From Anaerocolumna sp. (GTDB lineage: Bacteria; Bacillota; Clostridia; Lachnospirales; Lachnospiraceae): a stretch of 5,926 nt of DNA. A model generated the notes under the pieces. The model did no database searches and was not told the origin of the DNA. It saw nothing but the letters and a program-made list of their open reading frames with translations. Positions 1 to 5,625 of this stretch are shown here, in pieces. Positions within the stretch are counted from its first letter, which is position 1, and every line of letters begins with the position of its first letter. The DNA lies in NCBI GenBank assembly GCA_029256035.1, contig JAQSYR010000083.1, forward strand, positions 1 to 5,926, read 5' to 3'. The position numbers and the translations under genes were made by a program.

Positions 1-5
1 ATTTT

Positions 6-11
6 CCCTCC
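6..11 (-). promoter_or_regulatory. Ribosome binding site of a gene starting left of the window
   Basis: Read on the minus strand, the left edge ends in GGAGGG followed by AAAAT, a near-perfect Shine-Dalgarno sequence. The start codon should fall within a few bases outside the window. Together with the promoter at 41-69 it shows that an unseen minus-strand gene begins here. Confidence 0.7.
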
Positions 12-40
12 ATTAATGGTTTTATTTTTGCTACACTTGC

Positions 41-69
41 ATTATATACTATCTATTTGCAAATAGCAA
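41..69 (-). promoter_or_regulatory. Sigma-A-type promoter for the off-window minus-strand gene
   Basis: On the minus strand there is a -35 TTGCTA (69-64), a 17-base spacer and a perfect -10 TATAAT (46-41). Transcription would start near 34, leaving a short leader that ends in the GGAGGG at 11-6. The hexamers, spacing and downstream RBS agree with one another. Chance TATAAT matches are common in DNA this AT-rich, but the full combination is much less likely by chance. Confidence 0.6.
53..66. promoter_or_regulatory. Perfect 14-bp palindrome in the promoter spacer, candidate operator
   Basis: CTATTTGCAAATAG is its own reverse complement. It covers the spacer and the inner edge of the -35 box of the minus-strand promoter at 41-69. 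A dimeric repressor bound here would block RNA polymerase. The cognate protein is unknown, and no similar palindrome was seen in the other promoters of the window. Confidence 0.4.
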
Positions 70-318
70 TATATAAAAACATTTTTATTTAAATATTTTT
101 TAATTATATTGTGCAATTTGTATATTATTTAACTATTTTTTATTTACTACTTGCATTTTTTGTCATTTTTTTATTTTCATATTTATGATATATTTCCTCT
201 TAATATAATTTTTTTGCTTTTATTGTTATCTTTTATATTAAAAACGTTTTTATAGAATAAAATTGTTTAATTAATCACCGATATATACCATATTTATTAT
301 GAATGTTGTTTATATTTA
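70..318. other. Non-coding AT-rich region upstream of the off-window gene
   Basis: About 250 bases of extremely AT-rich sequence with T-runs on the plus strand and no reading frame worth calling on either strand. The only distinct structure is a 14-bp palindrome, TAAAAACGTTTTTA, at 239-252. It has no promoter or gene clearly attached, so I give it no function. No RNA gene was recognised. Confidence 0.6.
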
Positions 319-319
319 G

Positions 320-369
320 AAAAAGAAGCTGCAAACTTTACTTTAGAAAGTATACAGCTTCTTTTTTTT
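320..369 (-). terminator. Hairpin terminator, probably bidirectional
   Basis: An A-rich arm ending GAAGCTG (320-331) pairs with CAGCTTC and its following T-run (355-366). A second inner pairing, ACTTT (335-339) with AAAGT (347-351), extends the structure. The stem is flanked by eight T on the plus strand (362-369) and about five T on the minus strand, so it can terminate in both directions. On the minus strand it lies about 50 bases past the end of the aldolase remnant, whose natural terminator it probably was. No plus-strand gene is seen to its left. Confidence 0.7.
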
Positions 370-414
370 AACTAAATACTTATTTTAGACAAAAACAATA
401 AAACGATATGCATA

Positions 415-655
415 TTATTTTGTTGGTGATACAATGTCCCTTGCTGTTTCAATAATCCAGTATCACTTACCGTGGACTGATTTTCTTCATCCCAACAAGT
501 ATGTCTCTTACATCAACGCTAAACCTTTCAGCTGCTCGTTTTGCATGCAGTAAGAAACTCGAATATACTCCAGCGTATGGTGTAAACTGTTTGGCTACCA
601 TCTCTTAACGTAATTTGGGATTTCATTTTGAGATTTCTGGTCGTAAATTTTCCAT
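415..655 (-). pseudogene. Internally deleted 4-hydroxy-2-oxovalerate aldolase remnant
   Basis: The intact enzyme is a DRE-TIM metallolyase of about 340 residues that splits 4-hydroxy-2-oxoacids to pyruvate and an aldehyde in meta-cleavage-type pathways. The remnant begins with ATG at 655 behind an AGAGGA ribosome binding site (about 664-669) and reads MENLRPEISK before a stop at 625-623. A shifted frame from 626 reads MKSQITLRDGSQ, carrying the family's N-terminal LRDG motif. From 598 a third segment reads VAKQFTPYAGVYSSF, then HAKRAAERFSVDVRDILV, which resembles the C-terminal communication region of these aldolases. After a further frameshift WIIETARDIVSPTK ends at the stop 417-415. Both protein ends are in the right order and strand, but roughly 260 residues between them are missing, including most of the barrel. 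It cannot be functional. Family assignment is from motif memory; another LRDG-family aldolase is possible. Confidence 0.7.
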
Positions 656-689
656 TTTGTATCCTCTATTTCATTGACTATTCCATGTT

Positions 690-718
690 TTTATAATTAG
701 TAATATGATTAGAGTTAA
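690..718 (-). promoter_or_regulatory. Possible promoter of the aldolase remnant
   Basis: On the minus strand TTAACT (718-713) and TATAAA (695-690) are separated by 17 bases, and a start near 683 would give a leader of roughly 28 bases before the remnant's ATG at 655. The -35 matches the consensus at only four positions. The remnant may instead have been read through from the transporter gene. Confidence 0.3.
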
Positions 719-796
719 CTTAAATAATTTCCCTATTTTAATGTAAATTTTTTAATCAACTAATATGTTTTATATTCTATTTATATTTTCTTTTAT

Positions 797-841
797 AATA
801 TTAGGAATTAAAGTAATAATTAATTATTCCCGCATAATATT
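797..841. repeat. Imperfect inverted repeat downstream of the transporter
   Basis: On the plus strand AATATTAGGAAT (797-808) pairs with ATTCC (826-830) and TAATATT (835-841), with a four-base bulge (831-834) on one side. It lies about 30 bases past the transporter stop and could be a weak hairpin or a processing site. No T-run follows it on the minus strand, so it is not a typical intrinsic terminator, and read-through toward 655 is possible. The rest of 656-869 shows only the candidate promoter at 690-718. Confidence 0.35.
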
Positions 842-869
842 GAAAACTACTTTAGTATAATTTTATGTA

Positions 870-2324
870 TTAGATATAAAAGCTTAAACCTATTAACGGA
901 CATAAGAAATATGTTACTGTGGAAATCACTATTGCAACAAGAGCAGTAAATATGACTCCTGGTACGATGGTGTCATTAATTTTCCAATATCCATATTGGA
1001 ACGTTGTTTGTAAGGTCGGTACGGAACCTAATATAGCAGCTGGATGTGCAATGAGCATACTACCCATCATAATAGCAGCAGGATTATAACCCATGGAAAT
1101 AAGAATAGGTGCAAATCCAGTTATAATTATGATTGATACCGGAGCCGGACCAGAAATAATAATATTATTTAGTATACTCTTTAACATGGTGAAGAATAAT
1201 ATAAGAAGGAACGGACCCATTTTATTTACAAAAGGATGTGTCCAACCAAGCATAATATTTGCTAAACCACTTTGTGTTAGTACGGTTGATAAAATAGGAG
1301 AAAAACCTAGTATAAAGAGCAAAAACCATGGTGTCTTGCTTAACATAAACTTTCCTGACATGATACCTACACCCGGTAGTATACAAATCAATCCAAATAA
1401 AAGACCAATTGTTCCCATCGGAAATCCTGCTAAAAGTAAAGCAATCATAAGTAATACAATGATAAGCCAACGAATTTCAGCACCTGTTAAAGGACCAATA
1501 TCTACTAATTTTTGATGTATTTTATCAAAGTCAATTTTTACGTCTTTATTAGAAACTTTGAAATATTTGGTATATATAAAAACCAATATTGGCATTAATA
1601 TTATGGCACTAGCCCATCCTACAACTGCCCATTGGCCATATGAAACTGTATATTTACCCTCAGTAACTGTAGATATGTTTTGAAGGGCAACTAAATTGGG
1701 GCCTGCTCCATTTACCAATGCAATACCACCATACATAGCAGCCATAGGTATCAATATCATAATAGCCTTAGATAGTCGTTTATCTCCTAATTCTTCTAAA
1801 ATAGGTGCGAAGGCAGCAGCTACTAATATTGCTGTTGCTATATTTGACACTGTTGATGAAATAATAACCGTTACAATAACTGCTGCAAAAGCAATCAAAA
1901 TAGGTTTTTTACCAAGTTTCCAAAGAAGAAAATAAGCAAATCTTGTTGTTAATTTTGTATTTGTTGCGCCCAGTGCTACAATACATACTCCAAACATAGG
2001 AAGAAACTGTGATTCACCAAACAAAGCTGACATATCCGCATAAGATACCAGCCCCAAAACGACAGAACCAATCGCTAAAACAAGGCAACTAGTCACTAGG
2101 TCTACATATAATGTAATCCACATGTACATAACAAGTATAGATAACGCTAGTGCTTTTGAGGCTGTTTGAGAAATAAAATCTAAAGGTAATGCCAAACAAA
2201 CAAAAAATAGGATTAAAGATATAATTACATGTGCCAAGGTCTTTTTATTTTTTAGATTATACCCTGTATTTATTCCGTTAAGATCTAAGAAATGAAATTT
2301 ATTATCAGATAATTTATTATCCAT
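870..2324 (-). CDS. DASS/SLC13-like anion transporter (484 aa)
   Basis: An inner-membrane carrier resembling the divalent anion:sodium symporters, which import di- and tricarboxylates or sulfate. It has about 11-13 hydrophobic segments from residue 30 to 480. Family landmarks are a glycine-rich helix leading into TNTKLTTRFAYFLLWKLGKKP-like sequence (121-141), the first substrate motif SNIATA (160-165), a GAGPN turn (206-210) and the C-terminal GYWKINDTIVPG element (445-456). The second substrate motif, normally SNT-like, is replaced by a segment with LNN (385-387) and SGPAP (391-395), so the substrate may not be a standard dicarboxylate. I chose the ATG at 2324 because GTGAGG lies six bases upstream; an in-frame GTG at 2336 is itself part of that ribosome binding site. 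The gene follows the hydrolase by 65 bases on the same strand with no clear terminator between, so the two are probably co-transcribed. Substrate and direction of transport are unknown. Confidence 0.8.
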   Translation of the reverse strand: MDNKLSDNKFHFLDLNGINTGYNLKNKKTLAHVIISLILFFVCLALPLDFISQTASKALALSILVMYMWITLYVDLVTSCLVLAIGSVVLGLVSYADMSALFGESQFLPMFGVCIVALGATNTKLTTRFAYFLLWKLGKKPILIAFAAVIVTVIISSTVSNIATAILVAAAFAPILEELGDKRLSKAIMILIPMAAMYGGIALVNGAGPNLVALQNISTVTEGKYTVSYGQWAVVGWASAIILMPILVFIYTKYFKVSNKDVKIDFDKIHQKLVDIGPLTGAEIRWLIIVLLMIALLLAGFPMGTIGLLFGLICILPGVGIMSGKFMLSKTPWFLLFILGFSPILSTVLTQSGLANIMLGWTHPFVNKMGPFLLILFFTMLKSILNNIIISGPAPVSIIIITGFAPILISMGYNPAAIMMGSMLIAHPAAILGSVPTLQTTFQYGYWKINDTIVPGVIFTALVAIVISTVTYFLCPLIGLSFYI

Positions 2325-2330
2325 TTTAGT

Positions 2331-2336
2331 CCTCAC
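2331..2336 (-). promoter_or_regulatory. RBS fixing the transporter start
   Basis: GTGAGG on the minus strand stands six bases before the ATG at 2324. The upstream in-frame GTG at 2336-2334 overlaps this site and has no convincing ribosome binding site of its own, so the shorter protein is preferred by four residues. Confidence 0.6.
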
Positions 2337-2389
2337 TTTCTACAATTTTCATTAAACTGTTAAGATTAAAAGATATCAAATCTATTAAA

Positions 2390-4135
2390 TTAATTAGGAA
2401 TATATGGCATTAGTAAATAGGAAGGATATTTTTTCCCTGTGTATATTGTTACTTCACCGCCATAAATGTCCTCAGTCCTATCTCCATGTAAGAACGGTCC
2501 ACATCCAAGGGATGGATATCGATGATACTTTTTGGACTCTTCATTTACAGCTCCTTCGTATTCATAATCTTTTCCACCTATTGTTAATGCCAGCTGATAT
2601 CCTTTAGGTATAACTATGGATGTTGGCCATATCTCTACCTCAACCTCATATATCTCTCCTGGTATTAATGGTTCTTTCGTATCAAAAGCATAATAAGGTC
2701 TATACTTCAAAGACTGTTGTATATCAAGTTTCCGTAAAGAAGCACGTAACCATCCTTGCGCAATTGGAGCATGGGCATCCATTGCGCCTCTAAAAGCAAT
2801 TTCCTCATTCTCTGATGAAAATAATCGTATTGTTAAAAATAAGTCCGCATCACTTGTTAAAGATGAGATATACAGTTTTGAGGCGACTGGTCCTGTAAAC
2901 TCTATCTCATTTTCTGCTACTGGCAATCTAAAAGTAACATTATTGCTAAATGGCTGATATGATACTTTGCTATTTTCAACTAAGTCAATATTTTGCTCTA
3001 ATACATTATTTGTAGCATCTAAGTAGTATGTAGTCCAATTGGTGTTTGGAAGTGGCCACTGATCATATGTTTTTTCTGTAAATACATTGTTAATATGGCG
3101 TGTATTAATTCTTACTTTAGGCTCGTTGTCCCATCCATTATCTTCCCCTTTTAAGAAGTAATCTAAGAAACGTTTTTGTAAGTCTACTCCATACGGGGTA
3201 TAATAATGAGTCCAATGTTCATACCCATGAACTTCAAGCCACTTATTTTCCGATGCTGCCTGAAGGAAACCCTCAATATTCCCTCTTAGATGAAGTCCTG
3301 CTCCACCCCAGTTTGCTGAGGACAGAATTGGCACAGTAACTTTTGACCAATCCACAGTAACACCATCATAATAACTATCCTTTAGTGGATGTTCCTTGAT
3401 CTCTTTAACAACATCAATTCGGTTTTTTTCTAATACTTCTTCTGATAATGTGATTGGTCCTGCAACCCATTCTCCTGTGAATGAGTTTTTACGACCTCGT
3501 TCACCATACCCATATTGAACACCTGTTTGTTTTTTTGCCCAACTATCTAAAAATGTACAACGAATGCCACCGTGATAATACAGTTCTCTATACCAATCAG
3601 ATGTACCTTCCCAAGGAATAATTGCTTTTAAATGAGGTGGTTGCATTGCCGCTACAGCCCAGTGATTCGCAGCATAATAGGATATCCCTAACAATCCAAC
3701 GTTACCATTACACCAAGGTTCTAATGCGGCCCATTCAATACATTCATAAAAGTCTTTGATTTCTTGATATGACCAAGTGTGCTGAATTCCTTCCGACCAT
3801 CCTGCACCTCTAGAATCAACACGAATTAATGCATAGCCGTGAGGTACAAAACGCTCAGGATCCGAAGTTTCCCAGTTTTGATATTTATTTGTGGTTCCTT
3901 CTATAATTCCAGGAAAATCTTCTATCATTCTATTCCATGGCCCTTCATAATGAACTTGAAATTGTTGACCTTTTCCATAGAGACCATAGGTCATAATAGC
4001 AGGATATGTTCCTTCTTCAATTGGTAGAAAAACGTCTGCACGAAGAGTAATCCCGTCAGACATAACTATAGGAATATTCCACAGTATCTTCATATTATCT
4101 CTTTCTTCTGTTTTAAAGTACTTATCTTCTTCCAT
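2390..4135 (-). CDS. CocE/NonD family hydrolase, S15-like (581 aa)
   Basis: An alpha/beta hydrolase of the X-Pro dipeptidyl-peptidase/cocaine esterase superfamily, whose members cleave esters or amides with a serine nucleophile. Residues 20-320 form the catalytic part: MSDGITLRADVFLP (25-38), a tyrosine in the GLYGK segment (Tyr53) that aligns with the oxyanion-hole tyrosine of CocE, VDSRGAGWSEG (106-116), and the nucleophile elbow GISYY with Ser152. The likely catalytic histidine is His310 in HWTH. The usual aspartate of the GW-x-D motif is not present: the equivalent stretch reads NWGGAG (275-280). Residues about 330-575 are the beta-sandwich C-terminal domain. There is no signal peptide, so it acts in the cytoplasm. 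Length is normal for the family. The start is set by AGGAGG about ten bases upstream. It is the first gene of a probable operon with the transporter, divergent from the LysR gene, which suggests inducible use of an imported compound. Substrate unknown. Confidence 0.85.
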   Translation of the reverse strand: MEEDKYFKTEERDNMKILWNIPIVMSDGITLRADVFLPIEEGTYPAIMTYGLYGKGQQFQVHYEGPWNRMIEDFPGIIEGTTNKYQNWETSDPERFVPHGYALIRVDSRGAGWSEGIQHTWSYQEIKDFYECIEWAALEPWCNGNVGLLGISYYAANHWAVAAMQPPHLKAIIPWEGTSDWYRELYYHGGIRCTFLDSWAKKQTGVQYGYGERGRKNSFTGEWVAGPITLSEEVLEKNRIDVVKEIKEHPLKDSYYDGVTVDWSKVTVPILSSANWGGAGLHLRGNIEGFLQAASENKWLEVHGYEHWTHYYTPYGVDLQKRFLDYFLKGEDNGWDNEPKVRINTRHINNVFTEKTYDQWPLPNTNWTTYYLDATNNVLEQNIDLVENSKVSYQPFSNNVTFRLPVAENEIEFTGPVASKLYISSLTSDADLFLTIRLFSSENEEIAFRGAMDAHAPIAQGWLRASLRKLDIQQSLKYRPYYAFDTKEPLIPGEIYEVEVEIWPTSIVIPKGYQLALTIGGKDYEYEGAVNEESKKYHRYPSLGCGPFLHGDRTEDIYGGEVTIYTGKKYPSYLLMPYIPN

Positions 4136-4145
4136 TAGTGTAAAA

Positions 4146-4151
4146 CCTCCT
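4146..4151 (-). promoter_or_regulatory. RBS of the hydrolase
   Basis: A perfect AGGAGG on the minus strand lies ten bases before ATG 4135. This supports the first methionine rather than the internal one at residue 15. Confidence 0.75.
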
Positions 4152-4172
4152 AATAATATAGTAAAACAACCT

Positions 4173-4190
4173 ATAAATTGTACAATTTAT
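4173..4190. promoter_or_regulatory. Perfect 18-bp palindrome, candidate operator of the hydrolase operon
   Basis: ATAAATTGTACAATTTAT is identical on both strands over all 18 bases. It falls just downstream of the predicted hydrolase transcription start (near 4192) and upstream of the ribosome binding site, at about +3 to +20. This is a classic repressor-operator position. The divergent LysR protein is the obvious candidate, but a second regulator could use it, and in RNA it could form a leader hairpin. Confidence 0.5.
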
Positions 4191-4198
4191 TTAAATTA

Positions 4199-4227
4199 AT
4201 CATATAAGATAGAATATAATTTGTGAA
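4199..4227 (-). promoter_or_regulatory. Promoter of the hydrolase-transporter operon
   Basis: On the minus strand TTCACA (4227-4222) and TATGAT (4204-4199) are separated by 17 bases, each matching the sigma-A consensus at five of six positions. The predicted start is near 4192, giving a leader of about 57 bases that contains the 18-bp palindrome and the RBS. Other TATAAT-like sequences nearby (around 4241-4250) lack a good -35. Confidence 0.5.
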
Positions 4228-4247
4228 ATACAAAAAATTATATTATA

Positions 4248-4265
4248 ATAATCAGAAATCATTAT
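4248..4265. promoter_or_regulatory. Interrupted dyad ATAAT-N8-ATTAT, possible LysR recognition site
   Basis: ATAAT (4248-4252) and ATTAT (4261-4265) are complementary arms around eight bases, and a T-N11-A pattern fits at 4249-4261. Its centre is about 65 bases upstream of the predicted hydrolase start, where LysR-family activators usually have their main recognition site. The arms are only A and T in a very AT-rich region, so chance is a real alternative. Confidence 0.3.
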
Positions 4266-4298
4266 ATACATTTTTTACAATTAAATAAAAAATTGGAT

Positions 4299-4320
4299 TT
4301 ATAGTTTTGAACTGCTATAA
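4299..4320. repeat. Inverted repeat TTATAG-N10-CTATAA in the divergent intergenic region
   Basis: Six-base complementary arms at 4299-4304 and 4315-4320 surround ten bases. It lies between the two divergent promoters, more than 100 bases from either predicted start. It could be a further regulator site or chance. A shorter dyad, TCTAC-N6-GTAGA, follows at 4324-4339. Confidence 0.25.
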
Positions 4321-4397
4321 GTATCTACCAAGATGTAGAGAAGTTGTGTAATTATAACGAAAATGAAGTTTAAAAAAATGGGTACTTTAGGAGTTGC

Positions 4398-4426
4398 TTT
4401 TAAAATTACATTATATATGCTATAAT
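4398..4426 (+). promoter_or_regulatory. Extended -10 promoter of the LysR gene
   Basis: A perfect TATAAT (4421-4426) is preceded by TGC (4418-4420), making an extended -10 element. The -35 at 17-base spacing is weak (TTTTAA, 4398-4403), which is normal for extended -10 promoters. The start would be near 4433, with a leader of about 39 bases that ends in the GGAGGG site. Confidence 0.6.
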
Positions 4427-4460
4427 TTAAGCAGATTAATTTATTATTGTTTATAATTGT

Positions 4461-4466
4461 GGAGGG
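4461..4466 (+). promoter_or_regulatory. RBS fixing the LysR start
   Basis: GGAGGG lies five bases before ATG 4472. A TTG five codons upstream (4457) is in frame but sits ahead of this site and would read through it, so it is rejected as the start. The later Met11, which would give a more typical LysR N-terminus, has no ribosome binding site. Confidence 0.75.
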
Positions 4467-4471
4467 TAAGA

Positions 4472-5416
4472 ATGAATTCAAATATATTTAGACCAAATCT
4501 AATGAATTTAAATATTAGCCTTAATTTGTTAAAAAGTTTTATTGCGGTTTCTGATACCCTAAACTTCAGTGAAGCAGCCAAATGTCTCTATATACCACAA
4601 TCCGCTGTAAGCCAGCAAATTGCTTTATTAGAAGAAAAAGTAGGAACCAAATTATTTTTCCGAGATAAAAGGACAGTTCAACTTACAAATGCAGGTAATG
4701 TTTTTTTAAAGTATGCTTTAAAAGTGCTTGACGATACTAACACAGTTATTGATGATGTGCAAAAGGCTCAGGAAGGATTTATAGGTAGTATATCAATTGG
4801 TTTTTTGGCTGGACCGGTTATTAATTTTCTTCCAGCTTTAATGAAATCATTTACCTTAAAATATCCTAATATTAAAATCAAAATACGACATTTGACAGTC
4901 CAACAACTTAACGAAAAAATTTCTACGAATGAAATAGATATTGCTTTTGGTGTATCTTATGGTCCAATTGTCAATCCAAATATTGAATATCAATTTTTAT
5001 ATGAATCAAAAATATGTTTGTATGTTTCAGAACTGCATCCCATCGCCAACAATAAAACCATAGCATTGTCTTCGTTGGCTAATGAATTTTTTGTACTTAG
5101 AGATAGGATAGAAGTATCTTCATGGTATGATTATACAATTAATTTGTGCACAGAAAATGGGTTTTATCCTCATATAATTGCTGAACCTCAAAAATTAGAA
5201 GCAATAATGATATTTGTAGACGCCTGTTTGGGCGTTACAATATTACCATATTACTTAAAAAATTATGCCACACCTACTATTCGAATAATTCCTCTAGAAT
5301 GTAGAGGCAATAGTGTAGATGTAGTTATCTATCGAAATTTATCATATAACAATCCATCTTTACCCTTTTTCTATGAAGAACTAAACAAAATGTTAAAAAC
5401 CCCTATTTATAATTAA
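4472..5416 (+). CDS. LysR-family transcriptional regulator (314 aa)
   Basis: A DNA-binding, usually tetrameric regulator that responds to a small molecule. The N-terminal winged helix-turn-helix covers about residues 15-75: LLKSFIAVSDTLNFSEAAKCL, then the recognition-helix stretch PQSAVSQQIALLEEKVG (42-58) and LFFRDKRTVQLTNAG in the wing region. A linker helix runs to about 100. The effector domain (about 105-305) has the expected two-lobed pattern, including SISIGFLAG (106-114), a NEIDIAFG segment (153-160) and the GVTILPYYL stretch (254-262). Length is typical, with a roughly ten-residue extension before the usual start. It is divergent from the hydrolase, so by the family's habit it probably controls that operon and itself. 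The effector is unknown; a compound tied to the hydrolase substrate or product is the reasonable guess. Confidence 0.9.
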   Translation: MNSNIFRPNLMNLNISLNLLKSFIAVSDTLNFSEAAKCLYIPQSAVSQQIALLEEKVGTKLFFRDKRTVQLTNAGNVFLKYALKVLDDTNTVIDDVQKAQEGFIGSISIGFLAGPVINFLPALMKSFTLKYPNIKIKIRHLTVQQLNEKISTNEIDIAFGVSYGPIVNPNIEYQFLYESKICLYVSELHPIANNKTIALSSLANEFFVLRDRIEVSSWYDYTINLCTENGFYPHIIAEPQKLEAIMIFVDACLGVTILPYYLKNYATPTIRIIPLECRGNSVDVVIYRNLSYNNPSLPFFYEELNKMLKTPIYN

Positions 5417-5440
5417 TTTAGATACCATTAATTTGTTTTT
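5411..5440 (+). terminator. Weak terminator at the end of the LysR gene
   Basis: AATTAAT (5411-5417), overlapping the stop codon, pairs with ATTAATT (5427-5433) around a nine-base loop, and TTTGTTTTT follows. The stem is only seven A-T pairs, so efficiency would be low. The stronger hairpin at 5518-5558 may back it up. Confidence 0.3.
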
Positions 5441-5490
5441 AACAAGCGAAAAGAAGTAATTTATTTTGTGAGTGCAGCAAATAAAGAAAC

Positions 5491-5506
5491 GTAATATTAA
5501 TATTAC
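5491..5506. repeat. Perfect 16-bp palindrome between convergent genes
   Basis: GTAATATTAATATTAC is its own reverse complement, situated between the LysR stop and the terminator hairpin. It is made mostly of A and T and is not near a recognised promoter. It may be part of the convergent termination region or chance. Confidence 0.4.
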
Positions 5507-5558
5507 AAAAAGAAAGAAGTATCGTAAAATAACTAAAGATTAATTATTTTACGATACT
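5507..5558 (-). terminator. Strong intrinsic terminator of the FprA-like gene
   Basis: AGTATCGTAAAATAA (5518-5532) and TTATTTTACGATACT (5544-5558) form a perfect 15-bp stem around an 11-base loop. On the minus strand the stem is followed by a T-rich tail (TCTTTCTTTTTG, 5517-5506). It lies about 70 bases past the flavoprotein stop. It may also stop transcripts from the convergent LysR gene, although no T-run follows on the plus strand. Confidence 0.8.
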
Positions 5559-5625
5559 CTTATAAAAACACTCTAACATTATATTAAATTAACATATAAC
5601 CCGTTATAATTATATTTGATTCAGC

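Noticed and set aside
239..252. TAAAAACGTTTTTA palindrome as an operator
   Set aside because: Its A-run and T-run arms are easily produced by chance here, and no promoter or gene is attached.
599..601. ATG at 601 starting a 44-residue small protein covering the aldolase C-terminal segment
   Set aside because: There is no RBS before it, and its sequence is explained by decay of a larger aldolase gene.
1093..1515. 140-codon plus-strand open frame opposite the transporter
   Set aside because: It is antisense to a clear membrane protein and has no RBS or recognisable family; it is a shadow of the real gene.
1696..1935. 79-codon plus-strand open frame
   Set aside because: Its protein is an Ala/Ile-rich antisense reading of transporter helices, with no RBS.
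2325..2389. Terminator or separate promoter between hydrolase and transporter
   Set aside because: No stem with a T-run and no convincing -35/-10 pair was found; an operon is the simpler reading.
2404..2607. 67-codon plus-strand open frame over the 3' end of the hydrolase
   Set aside because: It is antisense to the conserved C-terminal domain with no supporting signals.
4299..4481. 60-codon minus-strand open frame in the divergent intergenic region
   Set aside because: It overlaps the LysR promoter, RBS and start on the other strand and resembles no known protein.
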